A stretch of DNA of 64,000 nucleotides from Actinokineospora pegani. Its GTDB lineage: Bacteria; Actinomycetota; Actinomycetes; Mycobacteriales; Pseudonocardiaceae. Every line of letters starts with the position of its first letter. Within the stretch, counting starts at the first letter, position 1. Below the pieces are notes generated by a model. The model made no database searches. It worked only from the letters and a program-made list of their open reading frames with translations, and was not told the origin of the DNA. The DNA lies in NCBI RefSeq assembly GCF_009745975.1, contig NZ_WHOL01000060.1, forward strand, positions 1 through 64,000. The letters are read 5' to 3'. The translations under genes were made by a program, and so were the position numbers. Below are positions 26,266 through 34,661 of this stretch, piece by piece.

Positions 26266-26356
26266 GCGCGTTCTCGACGCCCGTCCGGGCGGGAGCGCGC
26301 GGGCGCGGTCGCGCGGCACTATGGTGTGCCGCACCAGGTGGCGGGAGGCGTCGGGG

Positions 26357-26962
26357 ATGATCAGGGTCTTGCTCGCGGAGGACATGCACATGGTCCGGGG
26401 CGCGCTGGTCGCACTGCTCGACCTGGAGCCCGACATCGAGATCGTCGCCGAGGTCGAGTCCGGCGACCAGATCGTGACGATGGCCAGGGCGCACACCCCG
26501 GACGTCGCGGTGATCGACATCGACCTGCCGGTCCTCGACGGCCTCACCGCCGCCGCCACGATCCGGACCACCCTGCCCGGCGTGCGCACCCTGATGCTCA
26601 CGTCCCTGGCCCGGCCGGGCACCCTGCGCCGCGCGCTGGCCGCGGGCGTGGACGGGTTCATCCTCAAAGACGCCCCGCCCGCCAAGCTCGCCGCCGCCAT
26701 CCGCGACGTCTCCCAGGGCAAGCGCGTCGTGGACTCGCAGTTGGCGCTGGCCGCCTGGGACCGCGGCGAGTGCCCGCTGACCGAGCGCGAGCTCGAGGTG
26801 CTGCGGCTGGCCGCGGTCGGCACGGACGCCCCGGACATCGCCAAGGCCCTGATGCTGTCCTCGGGCACCGTCCGCAACTACCTGACGACCATCGTGGGCA
26901 AGCTCGACGCCCGCAACCGCGTGGACGCGATCCGCATCGCCGCCGACGCGGGCTGGATCTGA
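26357..26962 (+). CDS. LuxR-type response regulator
   Basis: A 201-residue NarL-type regulator. The receiver domain has the acidic pair LLAEDMH, the phospho-acceptor Asp in AVIDIDLP near residue 54, Thr/Ser in LTSLARP, and the Lys in FILKDAPP. The C-terminal LuxR helix-turn-helix reads LTERELEVLRLAA and SSGTVRNYLTTIV. It is close in sequence to the convergent regulator at 26981, so the pair arose by duplication. Probable targets of phosphorylation are from the neighbouring kinases. The ATG at 26357 is preceded by GGGAGG. Confidence 0.9.
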   Translation: MIRVLLAEDMHMVRGALVALLDLEPDIEIVAEVESGDQIVTMARAHTPDVAVIDIDLPVLDGLTAAATIRTTLPGVRTLMLTSLARPGTLRRALAAGVDGFILKDAPPAKLAAAIRDVSQGKRVVDSQLALAAWDRGECPLTERELEVLRLAAVGTDAPDIAKALMLSSGTVRNYLTTIVGKLDARNRVDAIRIAADAGWI

Positions 26963-26980
26963 CCGGTCCGCCCCGGCGGG

Positions 26981-27586
26981 TCAGAGCCAGCCGGAGGTGC
27001 GGGCGATGCGGACCGCGTCGACCCGGTTGCGCGCCTCGAGCTTCATCGAGACCGTCGTCAGGTAGTTGCGGACCGTGCCGACCGACAGGAACAGGGTGCG
27101 GGCGATCTCGCCCGCGTCGGCGCCGTCGGCGGCCAGCCGCAGCACCTCCAGCTCGCGCGGGGTCAGCGGGCACTCGTCGCCGTCCCAGGCGGCCAGCGCC
27201 AACTGCGAGTCGATGACCCGGCGGCCGACCGAGACGCCGCGGATGGCGTCGCACAGCTCGTTGATCGGGGCGTCCTTGAGGATGAACCCGTTGACCTTGG
27301 CGCTCAGCGCCCGGCGCAGGGTGCCGGGGCGGCCGAGGCTGGTGAGCATCAGCGTGCGGGTGGCGGGCGCGGTCTCGTGGATCAGCGCCGCCGCGGACAG
27401 GCCGTCCATCCCCGGCAGGTCGATGTCGAGCACGGCGACGTCGGGCTGGCTCTTGGTGACGGCGGGGATGATGTCGTCGCCGCTGGCGACCGAGGCGACC
27501 ACCTGCATGTCGGGTTCGAGGTCGAGCAGTGCGACGAGGGCGCCCCGCAGCATTCGCAGGTCCTCGGCGAGCAATACCTTGATCAT
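26981..27586 (-). CDS. LuxR-type response regulator (paralogue)
   Basis: A 201-residue NarL-type regulator with the same length and layout as the convergent gene 18 bases away: LLAEDLRM, phospho-acceptor in AVLDIDLPG, FILKDAP, then LTPRELEVLRLAA and SVGTVRNYLTTVS. Two regulators for two kinase genes (three kinase units) suggests paired systems. It faces the aryl module, whose last gene ends at 27843, but is on the same strand and is separated from it by a terminator. The ATG at 27586 follows GAGGGGG. Confidence 0.9.
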   Translation of the reverse strand: MIKVLLAEDLRMLRGALVALLDLEPDMQVVASVASGDDIIPAVTKSQPDVAVLDIDLPGMDGLSAAALIHETAPATRTLMLTSLGRPGTLRRALSAKVNGFILKDAPINELCDAIRGVSVGRRVIDSQLALAAWDGDECPLTPRELEVLRLAADGADAGEIARTLFLSVGTVRNYLTTVSMKLEARNRVDAVRIARTSGWL

Positions 27587-27801
27587 GGTTCCCCCTCGGG
27601 GCGGCACCGTGCGCGAGAAGTCTTCCACTCCGCGTTCACCCCGGTCCACGCGTTCGCGGCGATTGCGCCGAACGCGCCGCGACCTGGGTCGAAATGCCCT
27701 GCCGAACGCGGCGTGGAGAGCGCGTGCCGCCGTGTCCGGGATCGGCACAGGTGGGCACACCGGTCCGCGGATTCCCCCGACATCCGCCGGACAAGGGTAG
27801 A

Positions 27802-27836
27802 CGGGTGGTCCGCGCGGTGCCAACGCGGACCACCCG
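27802..27836 (-). terminator. Terminator of the aryl operon
   Basis: CGGGTGGTCCGCG (27802-27814) pairs perfectly with CGCGGACCACCCG (27824-27836), nine-base loop, just after the PhzE-like stop codon in the direction of transcription. Confidence 0.8.
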
Positions 27837-27842
27837 CCCGGG

Positions 27843-29747
27843 TCACCAGCGGCCGGCGACCAGTTCGCCGAGCACCTCGGCCAGCACGTCGCGCCCGTTG
27901 CGCGACAGCACCGAGGCGAGGTGGCACTGCACCGAGGCGAACCCCGGCCCGCGCAGCGCGTGCACCTCGTCCTCGGCGCCGCCGGTGCTCTCGCCGAAGA
28001 CCTCGACCACCCCGCCGCGTGCCGGGCAGTCGAGCCGGTCCGCGGCGGAGCGGGCCGAGAAGGTGTTGTAGAAGCCGACCAGCTCGGTGCGCCCGAACAG
28101 GCCGACCTTGCGCTGCACGCCCTGGTTGGGCTCGGCGCGGCGGCGCACCGGCAGGCCGAGCATCGTGGAGAGCACCTGGTGGCCCAGGCACACCGCGAAG
28201 AACGGGGTGTCCGAGGCCAGCAGCCTGGCCACCACCGCGCGCAGCACGGCGATCTTGGGGTGGGCCACCTCGCGCGGGTCGCCGGGGCCGGGGCCGACGA
28301 TGACCAGGTCCCAGCCCGCGTCGAGGTCGTAGTCGCCGTCGAAGCGGGTGACCGTGACGCTCGGGCCCAGCGAGCCGATCAGGCCGCGGGCCATGTGGGT
28401 GAAGGTGTCCTCGGCGTCGATGACCAGGATGCGCTTGCCCAGCAGCCCCGGGTCGTGGCGCGCCCGGGCGGCGGGCTCGGCGAACCAGAAGTCGGCCACC
28501 GGCACGTTGCGCTCGGCCAGCGCCCTGGCCACCGCCGGGTGCCCGGTGACGTCCGGGATCTCGGCCACGGCGGGCAGCGACTCCCCCGCCAGCGCGGCGA
28601 GCAGACCCGCGGCCTTGGCCCTGGTCTCCTGCGCCTCGGCCGCCGGGTCGGAGTCGCGGACCAGGGTGGCGCCGACGCCGAGGGTCATCCGCCCGGCCGC
28701 CGACACCTCGGCGGTGCGGATCATGATGGCCGAGTCGAGCCGCTGCCCGCCGCGGGCGTCGCGGCCGAACAGCGCCACCACCCCGGCGTAGTGGCCCCGG
28801 CCGTGCGGCTCGTGCTTGGCCACCACCCGGCAGGCGCTCTCCAGCGGCCCGCCGGTGACGGTCGGCGCGAACAGCGTGCCGCGCAGCACCTCCCGCGCCT
28901 CCAGCGACGAGCGGCCCTCGATCAGGTACTCGGTGTGGGCGACCCTGGCCATCTGCTTGAGGTACGGGCCGTGGGCGCGGGCGCCGAGGTCGCACACCCT
29001 GCCCATCATCTTGAGCTCCTCGTCGAGGACCATGTACAGCTCGTTGGCCTCCTTGGTGTCGGCGAGGAAGGCCAGCACGCCGTCGAGGTCGGGGCCGTGC
29101 TCGGGGTAGCGGTGGGTGCCGCTGATCGGGTTCATCACCACGGTCCCGGCGTCCAGGCTGACGTGGCGCTCCGGGGAGGCGCCGATGAACGCGCGGTCCC
29201 CGGTCCAGACCAGGTAGGTCCAGTACGAGCCGGGGTCGCGGCCGAGCAGCCTGCCGAAGAAGGCCAGCGCGGTCTCGCGCGACCAGTCGCCGATCTCGGC
29301 GGTGAAGGCCCGCTTGATGACGAAGTTCGCCCCGGTCCCCCGCCCGATCTCCTCGACCAGCACCTGGCGGACGACCTCGGCGTAGGCGTCGTCGTCGAGG
29401 TCGAACGCCCCGCCCGCCAGCGCGATGGGCAGGTCGGGCAGGGCCGCGGCCACCTGCGCGAGCGGCAGCGCCGCCTGGTCGGTGACCGTCATGGTGATCA
29501 GCGGCGCGCCGTCGTCGCGGCAGGCGAAGCCGCGCTCGCGCACCTGCCGGTAGGGCAGCAGCGCCAGCACCTCGTGCCGGTCCCGGCCGCCCGCGGCGGG
29601 CAGCGGGATGTCGGCGACCAGGTCGACCTCGCCCACCTGCCCGAGCAGCAGGTCGACGGTCTCGGCGCCGCCCGCGCCGGGGCGGTGCAGCAGCGCGAAG
29701 GCGGGGGCGTCGCCGCCCAGGATCGTGTCCAACCAGGTGGCGCCCAC
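27843..29747 (-). CDS. PhzE-like 2-amino-2-deoxyisochorismate synthase with fused amidotransferase
   Basis: A 634-residue two-domain enzyme. Residues 1-420 are a chorismate-using synthase (FIGASPERHVS, VVMNPISGTHRYP, MARVAHTEYLIEG). Residues 430-634 are a class I glutamine amidotransferase with nucleophile Cys in AVCLGHQ. In this family glutamine ammonia converts chorismate to 2-amino-2-deoxyisochorismate, the first step to 3-hydroxyanthranilate or phenazines. The late motif reads QCHLASVLS: the catalytic His is present, but the Glu of the usual HxE triad is Ala. The glutaminase may therefore be weak or rely on free ammonia. GTG start, three bases after the isochorismatase stop; last gene of its operon. 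Confidence 0.88.
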   Translation of the reverse strand: MGATWLDTILGGDAPAFALLHRPGAGGAETVDLLLGQVGEVDLVADIPLPAAGGRDRHEVLALLPYRQVRERGFACRDDGAPLITMTVTDQAALPLAQVAAALPDLPIALAGGAFDLDDDAYAEVVRQVLVEEIGRGTGANFVIKRAFTAEIGDWSRETALAFFGRLLGRDPGSYWTYLVWTGDRAFIGASPERHVSLDAGTVVMNPISGTHRYPEHGPDLDGVLAFLADTKEANELYMVLDEELKMMGRVCDLGARAHGPYLKQMARVAHTEYLIEGRSSLEAREVLRGTLFAPTVTGGPLESACRVVAKHEPHGRGHYAGVVALFGRDARGGQRLDSAIMIRTAEVSAAGRMTLGVGATLVRDSDPAAEAQETRAKAAGLLAALAGESLPAVAEIPDVTGHPAVARALAERNVPVADFWFAEPAARARHDPGLLGKRILVIDAEDTFTHMARGLIGSLGPSVTVTRFDGDYDLDAGWDLVIVGPGPGDPREVAHPKIAVLRAVVARLLASDTPFFAVCLGHQVLSTMLGLPVRRRAEPNQGVQRKVGLFGRTELVGFYNTFSARSAADRLDCPARGGVVEVFGESTGGAEDEVHALRGPGFASVQCHLASVLSRNGRDVLAEVLGELVAGRW

Positions 29748-29750
29748 GGT

Positions 29751-30395
29751 CTACTCCCCTCCGGTCAGCGCCGCCAGGGCGGCCCGGGTCGAGATGGTGA
29801 CCGAGCAGCGCGACGACGCGTAGGTCAGCGCCATCCGGTGGTGCTCGGCGGTGAAGTCGGCGACCGCGTCGGCGACCACGAACGTCTGGATGTCGTTGCT
29901 GAAGCCCTCGTGCGCGGTCATCAGGATGCCGACGTGGGCGTAGACGCCGCAGATGACCAACTGGTCGCGGCCCTCCGCGCGCATCCGCGCCAGCAGGTCG
30001 GTGCGGGCGAACGCGCTGGGCCGCCACTTGGTCAGCACCAGGTCGCCCTCGGCGGGGGCCAGGCTGGGCAGGATCTCCCGGTGCTCGGGCTCGGCGCTCA
30101 TGCCGGGGCCCCAGAAGTCCATCAGCAGCCCCCGGTCCTGGGCGGACATGCCGCCGGGCTGGGCGGTGTAGGCCACCTGGGCGCCGTGCTCGGTGAACGC
30201 CGCGCGCAGCAGGGAGACGTTGGCGACCAGGTCGGTCATCGGCTCCTCGGTGTGCCGGAACGGGCTGAGGAAGAAGTTCTGCATGTCGTGCACCAGCAGC
30301 ACCGCGCGCGCCGGGTCGATGGTCCAGCGCGCGATGTTCTCCGGCAGCTCGTGCTCAGCGGGCATCGGGTAGGACTCGATCACTGGGATCGCCAT
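29751..30395 (-). CDS. PhzD/EntB-type isochorismatase
   Basis: A 214-residue cysteine-independent isochorismatase. Residues match the family: catalytic Asp in LLVHDMQNFFL near 38, Lys in LTKWRPSAFARTDL near 122, and GVYAHVGILMTA near 151. It should remove pyruvate from 2-amino-2-deoxyisochorismate made by the next enzyme in the operon, giving trans-2,3-dihydro-3-hydroxyanthranilate. There is no fused aryl carrier domain, unlike EntB; a separate carrier lies at 32727. The ATG at 30395 follows an AGGAGAG site. A strong hairpin separates it from the preceding gene. Confidence 0.9.
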   Translation of the reverse strand: MAIPVIESYPMPAEHELPENIARWTIDPARAVLLVHDMQNFFLSPFRHTEEPMTDLVANVSLLRAAFTEHGAQVAYTAQPGGMSAQDRGLLMDFWGPGMSAEPEHREILPSLAPAEGDLVLTKWRPSAFARTDLLARMRAEGRDQLVICGVYAHVGILMTAHEGFSNDIQTFVVADAVADFTAEHHRMALTYASSRCSVTISTRAALAALTGGE

Positions 30396-30426
30396 GGTCT
30401 CTCCTGTTCGGGGTGGGTGGGGGTGG

Positions 30427-30467
30427 CCCCGGCGGTCCGCGCGCGGCGCGGGCGCGGACCGCCGGGG
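30427..30467 (-). terminator. Strong hairpin inside the aryl operon
   Basis: A perfect 15-base stem (30427-30441 with 30453-30467) in the 80-base gap between the DhbA-like and PhzD-like genes, both on the minus strand. It could attenuate transcription or protect the mRNA end and so lower PhzD/PhzE output relative to the upstream genes. Confidence 0.6.
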
Positions 30468-30475
30468 CGGCAGGC

Positions 30476-31252
30476 TCAGGCGCCGAGGGTCGCGCCCCCG
30501 TCGACGGTCAGGTCGTGCATCGTGATGTGGGCGGCCCGGTCGGAGAGCAGGAACAGCACCGCGTCGGCGATGTGCTCCGGTTGCGCCAGCCGACCCAGCG
30601 GGATGCCGAGCCGGTAGGTCTGCGGGGAGCCCTCGACCGACACCCGCAGCGCGTCGGTGTCCGAGTCCGCCCACAGCGAGGTCAGCATCGGGGTCTGCGT
30701 CGACCCCGGGGCCACGACGTTGCAGCGGATCCCGTGCCCGGCCAGCTCCAGGCCCAGGCACTTGGTGAAGCTGGCCGACGCCGCCTTGGACGCGGCGTAG
30801 GCGGCCATGTTCCAGCGCGGGGTCGTCGCGGAGTTCGACGCGACGGTCACGATCGACCCGCCGCGGCGCGGGACCATCCGCCTGGCCACCGCCCTGCTGA
30901 CGTTGAACACCCCGGTCGTGTTGACCGCGAACGTGATGTCCCAGTCCTCCTGCGTGAGGTCGACGGCCCCCGCGGTGCGCAGCACGCCCGCGGCGTTGAC
31001 CAGGTAGCTGATGGGGCCGATCTCGCTCTCGACCTTGGCGACGGCCGCGTCGACCTGCGCGCCGGAGGACACGTCGACGGTGAAGCCGCGCACGGCGTGC
31101 CCCTGCTCGTTGAGGGCCTTGACCAACAGCTCCAGCGCCTCGGTGTCGGCGTCCACCGCGGCCACGGCCGCGCCGTCCGCGGCGAGCGCGCGGACCACCG
31201 CCTCGCCGATGCCGCCTGCCGCCCCGGTGACCAGGGCAGTCTTCATCCACAT
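30476..31252 (-). CDS. DhbA/EntA-type SDR dehydrogenase
   Basis: A 258-residue classical SDR with the NAD motif TGAAGGIGEAVV, NAAGV, the catalytic Ser in VASNSAT and YAASK (Tyr-x-x-x-Lys). It is close to 2,3-dihydro-2,3-dihydroxybenzoate dehydrogenases. Placed with PhzE- and PhzD-like genes, the expected reaction is aromatisation of dihydro-3-hydroxyanthranilate to 3-hydroxyanthranilate. The ATG at 31252 is chosen for its GAGGGG spacing. A GTG at 31261 that would overlap the amidohydrolase stop is an alternative. Confidence 0.85.
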   Translation of the reverse strand: MWMKTALVTGAAGGIGEAVVRALAADGAAVAAVDADTEALELLVKALNEQGHAVRGFTVDVSSGAQVDAAVAKVESEIGPISYLVNAAGVLRTAGAVDLTQEDWDITFAVNTTGVFNVSRAVARRMVPRRGGSIVTVASNSATTPRWNMAAYAASKAASASFTKCLGLELAGHGIRCNVVAPGSTQTPMLTSLWADSDTDALRVSVEGSPQTYRLGIPLGRLAQPEHIADAVLFLLSDRAAHITMHDLTVDGGATLGA

Positions 31253-31257
31253 GGCAA

Positions 31258-32727
31258 TCACCCCTCGACGTTCTCCCGGCGCCGCGCCGTCATCCTCGCC
31301 ACCACCTCCGGGGGTATCCCGAGGCAGCGGACGGAGAAGGACCCCACGGCGTCGAGGTAGTCCAGTTCAAGCCGGGTCTCGTCGACCGCGGTGGCGCGAC
31401 CGCCCCGCACCAGCACCCGGCCCGCGACGACGACGGTGTCGACGTCGGCGGACCCGCCGAGGGCCAGGAAGCCCTCCAGCGGCCGGGGGTTGAGCAGGTA
31501 GCGCCAGTCGTCGGCCCGGATCAGCACCAGGTCGGCCTGCTTGCCGACCTCCACGCTGCCGATCTCGTCGGCCCAGTCCAGGCCGCGGGCGGCGATGCGC
31601 GTGGCCATGGCCAGCGCGTCGGTGGGCAGCACCTCCGTCGGGTCGGCGTACATCTCGTTGACGACCTGGTAGGCCGCCTTCATCGCCTCGGCCATGCCGG
31701 GGACCGGCAGCGCGGCGCCGTCGGTGGACAGCGACACCTCCAGCCCCGCCCTGCGCAGCTCGGGCACCGCGCGGGTCTCGGTGAGGGTCGACTCGCCTGC
31801 GTGGCCGTACTTCGCGGGGGACACGCTGATGTGGACACCGCTGTCCACCAGCAGCTTGCGCTCGTCGTCGTCGACGAACGCGGTGTGCACCGCGGTGAAG
31901 CCGGGACCCAGCAGCCCCAGGTCGGCGAACCGGCGCACGGGGCTGGCCCCGTGGTAGACCAGGCTCGCGTCGTACTCGTTGCGCAGCGCGCCCACGTGGG
32001 TGGCGAACGGCACCCCGTGGCGGGCGACCAGCTCGGCGAAGCCGCGGCCGAGCTCGTCGGTCATGTTGACCCCGTAGACCGAGGTCGGTCGGGCCTTGAG
32101 CAGGCCGGTGGTGTCCGCCGCGGCGCGCGCCAGCAGCGCGTCGAGGTCGGCGAGCAGGGTGTCGGCGTCGCGGGTGCGGCGGAACCGGGTCTCCCCCGGC
32201 GCGCAGACCGCGTCGCTGGCCCAGGTGCTGACCGAGGCGCGCATCCCCAGGTGCAGGGCGGCGTCGGCGAGCGCGTCGGGCCGGTTGAACGAGCCGACGT
32301 CGCCGAGGGTGGTGACCCCGGTGCGCAGCTGCGTCCACATCGAGTAGCGGGCGATCGCCGCGGCCTCGTCGGGGGTGAGCCCGCCGATGCGGTCGGTGAA
32401 CGAGTCGAAGGCGACCGAGACCGCGGGCAGGTCGCCGCCCAGGGCCATGAACGCGGGCTTGTCGTCGCGGTCGTGCGGGGTGCGCAGCGCACCCCGGAAC
32501 GGCAGCCGCATCGCGAACAGGTCGTGCCAGTGGGCGTTGACGAAGCCGGGCAGCACCATCATCCCGGTCGCGTCGAGCACCTGGGCGTCGGCGGGCGCCG
32601 CCGCGAGGGCGTCCGGCCCGACCGCGGTGATCCTGCCGTCCACCGCGAGCACCGCGCCGCCGGGCACGACGCCCGCGGCGGCGTCGGCGGTGTAGAGGCA
32701 ACCGCCCTTGACCAGCAGCGCCGCCAT
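31258..32727 (-). CDS. Amidohydrolase, candidate benzoxazole-forming cyclase
   Basis: A 489-residue metal-dependent amidohydrolase. Metal ligands are visible in NAHWHD, THVG, VHTAF and STDGAA. In nataxazole, caboxamycin and A33853 pathways a homologous amidohydrolase closes the benzoxazole ring after an AMP ligase joins two aryl acids. The setting here matches: aryl carrier, salicylate-type ligase and 3-hydroxyanthranilate enzymes in one operon. The start ATG overlaps the carrier stop (TGATG), so expression is coupled. General deaminase or hydrolase activity is the alternative; context makes the cyclase role more likely. Confidence 0.75.
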   Translation of the reverse strand: MAALLVKGGCLYTADAAAGVVPGGAVLAVDGRITAVGPDALAAAPADAQVLDATGMMVLPGFVNAHWHDLFAMRLPFRGALRTPHDRDDKPAFMALGGDLPAVSVAFDSFTDRIGGLTPDEAAAIARYSMWTQLRTGVTTLGDVGSFNRPDALADAALHLGMRASVSTWASDAVCAPGETRFRRTRDADTLLADLDALLARAAADTTGLLKARPTSVYGVNMTDELGRGFAELVARHGVPFATHVGALRNEYDASLVYHGASPVRRFADLGLLGPGFTAVHTAFVDDDERKLLVDSGVHISVSPAKYGHAGESTLTETRAVPELRRAGLEVSLSTDGAALPVPGMAEAMKAAYQVVNEMYADPTEVLPTDALAMATRIAARGLDWADEIGSVEVGKQADLVLIRADDWRYLLNPRPLEGFLALGGSADVDTVVVAGRVLVRGGRATAVDETRLELDYLDAVGSFSVRCLGIPPEVVARMTARRRENVEG

Positions 32728-32993
32728 CACCGCACCCGCGGCGGCGCGGCGAGGTAGGCCGCCCAGGCGTCGATGGTGGGGACCGCGGCCAGCTCGGCGA
32801 GCACGACCCGCAGGCCCGCGCGGCGCCACTTCGTGCTCAGCCGCATCATCTCCAGCGAGCCCAGGCCGAGGAACACGAGGTTGGCGTCGCCGTCGATCTC
32901 GGCCGGGTCGACGCCGATGAGGTCGGCGACCTGGGCGCGCAGCGAGTCCGCTGTGGTCAGGTCCGGTGTGGACAGTTCGGGGGTGGCAGACAT
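32727..32993 (-). CDS. Free-standing aryl carrier protein
   Basis: An 88-residue carrier protein. The phosphopantetheine-accepting Ser is in FLGLGSLEMMRL near residue 46, followed by STKWRRAGL and PTIDAWAAYLA, a pattern closest to the aryl carrier domain of EntB. It should hold salicylate or 3-hydroxyanthranilate as a thioester after activation by the adjacent AMP ligase. Lies between the ligase and the amidohydrolase genes and is translationally coupled to the latter. Confidence 0.88.
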   Translation of the reverse strand: MSATPELSTPDLTTADSLRAQVADLIGVDPAEIDGDANLVFLGLGSLEMMRLSTKWRRAGLRVVLAELAAVPTIDAWAAYLAAPPRVR

Positions 32994-33008
32994 GGCTGGT
33001 GTCTCCTC

Positions 33009-34658
33009 TCAGGCTTGCGCCGTGACCCAGTCGCGGGCGATGGCGGGGTCGCAGGCCGCGGCGGCCAGGACCTTCTTGTCGACCTTGCCCAGCGGCGTGA
33101 GCGGGAAAGCGGCGACGTACTCCACGCGGTCCGGGAGCTTGTACTCGGCCAGGCCGCGCTCGTGCAGGGCGCGCTTGAGCTCGGGCAGCGCGGGCTGCCC
33201 GTCCGCCTCCGCGCACACCAGGAAGGCGTAGATGCGCTCGCCGAGGAACTCGTCGGGCACCGGGACCACGGCCGCGCGGGAGACCGACGGGTGGGTCACC
33301 AGGTGGCCCTCGACCTCGCCCGCGGAGATCTTGTCGCCGCCGCGGATGACCACGTCCTTGATCCGGCCCTCGATGACGAGCTTGCCCTCGGGGGTGAGCC
33401 GGGCCAGGTCGCCGGAGCGGTAGAAGCCGTCCTCGGTGAACGCCTTCGCGTTGTGCTCGTCGGCGCGGTAGTAGCCCTGCAACGTGTACGGGCCGCGGGC
33501 CAGCAGCTCACCGGTGCCCCCGGGGCCGACCGCGGCGCCGTTCTCGTCGACGATGCGCACCTCGTCGAACGGCGAGATCGGTGTGCCCTGGGTGTGGACC
33601 ACGGTGTGGTCGTCGTCGGCCGCGTCGGTCATCGACAGCAGTCCCTCGGCCATGCCGAACACCTGCTGCAACCGCGCCCCCAGCTCGGGCTCGACGCGCG
33701 CGGCCAACTCCGGCTGCAACCGGGCGCCGCCGATCTGGACCGTCCTGAGCGTGGACAGGTCCGGGGACAGCCACTCGGCCGCCTCCAGCCACAGGTGCGC
33801 GACGGTCGGCACCAGGCTGGTGAACGTCACCGCCTCCTCGGCGATGAGCCGGAAGCAGTCCTCGGCGCCCGGGTCGTCGGCGAGCACGACCGTGCCGCCC
33901 ACCCCGAGCACGCCGACCACACCGGGGCAGCCCCAGGTGAAGTTGAACTCCACCGGCAGCGCGGCCAGGTAGACGTCGTCGGCGGTGGTGCCGCAGTACC
34001 GCGCGACCTCCCTGGTCTGGTAGGCGTAGTCGTCGTGCGTGCGGGGGATCAGCTTCGGCAGCGCCGTGGTGCCGCCGGAGAGCAGGAAGAACGCGACGTC
34101 GGACGGGTCGGCCGCGGGCAGCGGCGCGGGCTCGGCGTCCACTGAGGACAGCGGGACGACGCGCGGGTCGGTCGAGCAGCCGCTGCCGTGGGCGAACACC
34201 GTGCGCAGGGTGGGGACCTCGCCGAGCATCCGCTCGGCGAGCTGGGTGTGGTCGTAGCCGCGGTGCACGCCGGGGATCACGTAGCCCACCGCGCCGGACA
34301 GCGCCAGCAGGTGCCGGATCTCGTTGGCGCGGTGCGAGGTCAGCGCGAAGACCGGCTTCGCGCCCACCCGGAACAGCGCGAAGGCGACCACGACGAACTC
34401 GGGGACGTTGGGCAGCTGCAGCACGACCCGGTCGCCGGGGCCGATGCCCTGGGCGCCGAACCCGGCGGCGACGCGGTCGACGCGGTCGGCCAGCTCGGCG
34501 TAGGTCAGGCGGGTCGTGCCGTGGACCAGGGCGACGGCGGCGCCGTCGCGCTCGGCCCAGCGGCGGGGCAGCTCGCCCAGGGGCTCACCGCGCCACAGCC
34601 CGGCGCGGGCGTAGGCGGCCGCGCGCTCGGCGGGCCACGGGGTGCATCCGTCCAGCAT
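33009..34658 (-). CDS. Aryl acid-AMP ligase, predicted salicylate-specific
   Basis: A 549-residue adenylating enzyme of the DhbE/EntE/MbtA group: SGGTTALPKLIPRTH P-loop, YYRADEHN, YRSGDLARL, and the C-terminal Lys in PLGKVDKK. The pocket segment reads EFNFTWGCPG. By alignment to DhbE its Asn matches Asn235, which contacts the ring hydroxyl, and its Cys falls at Ser240. Cys at this place is the known mark of salicylate rather than 2,3-dihydroxybenzoate activators. A salicylate synthase gene in the same operon agrees. It would load the carrier encoded next to it. Confidence 0.85.
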   Translation of the reverse strand: MLDGCTPWPAERAAAYARAGLWRGEPLGELPRRWAERDGAAVALVHGTTRLTYAELADRVDRVAAGFGAQGIGPGDRVVLQLPNVPEFVVVAFALFRVGAKPVFALTSHRANEIRHLLALSGAVGYVIPGVHRGYDHTQLAERMLGEVPTLRTVFAHGSGCSTDPRVVPLSSVDAEPAPLPAADPSDVAFFLLSGGTTALPKLIPRTHDDYAYQTREVARYCGTTADDVYLAALPVEFNFTWGCPGVVGVLGVGGTVVLADDPGAEDCFRLIAEEAVTFTSLVPTVAHLWLEAAEWLSPDLSTLRTVQIGGARLQPELAARVEPELGARLQQVFGMAEGLLSMTDAADDDHTVVHTQGTPISPFDEVRIVDENGAAVGPGGTGELLARGPYTLQGYYRADEHNAKAFTEDGFYRSGDLARLTPEGKLVIEGRIKDVVIRGGDKISAGEVEGHLVTHPSVSRAAVVPVPDEFLGERIYAFLVCAEADGQPALPELKRALHERGLAEYKLPDRVEYVAAFPLTPLGKVDKKVLAAAACDPAIARDWVTAQA

Positions 34659-34661
34659 CGC

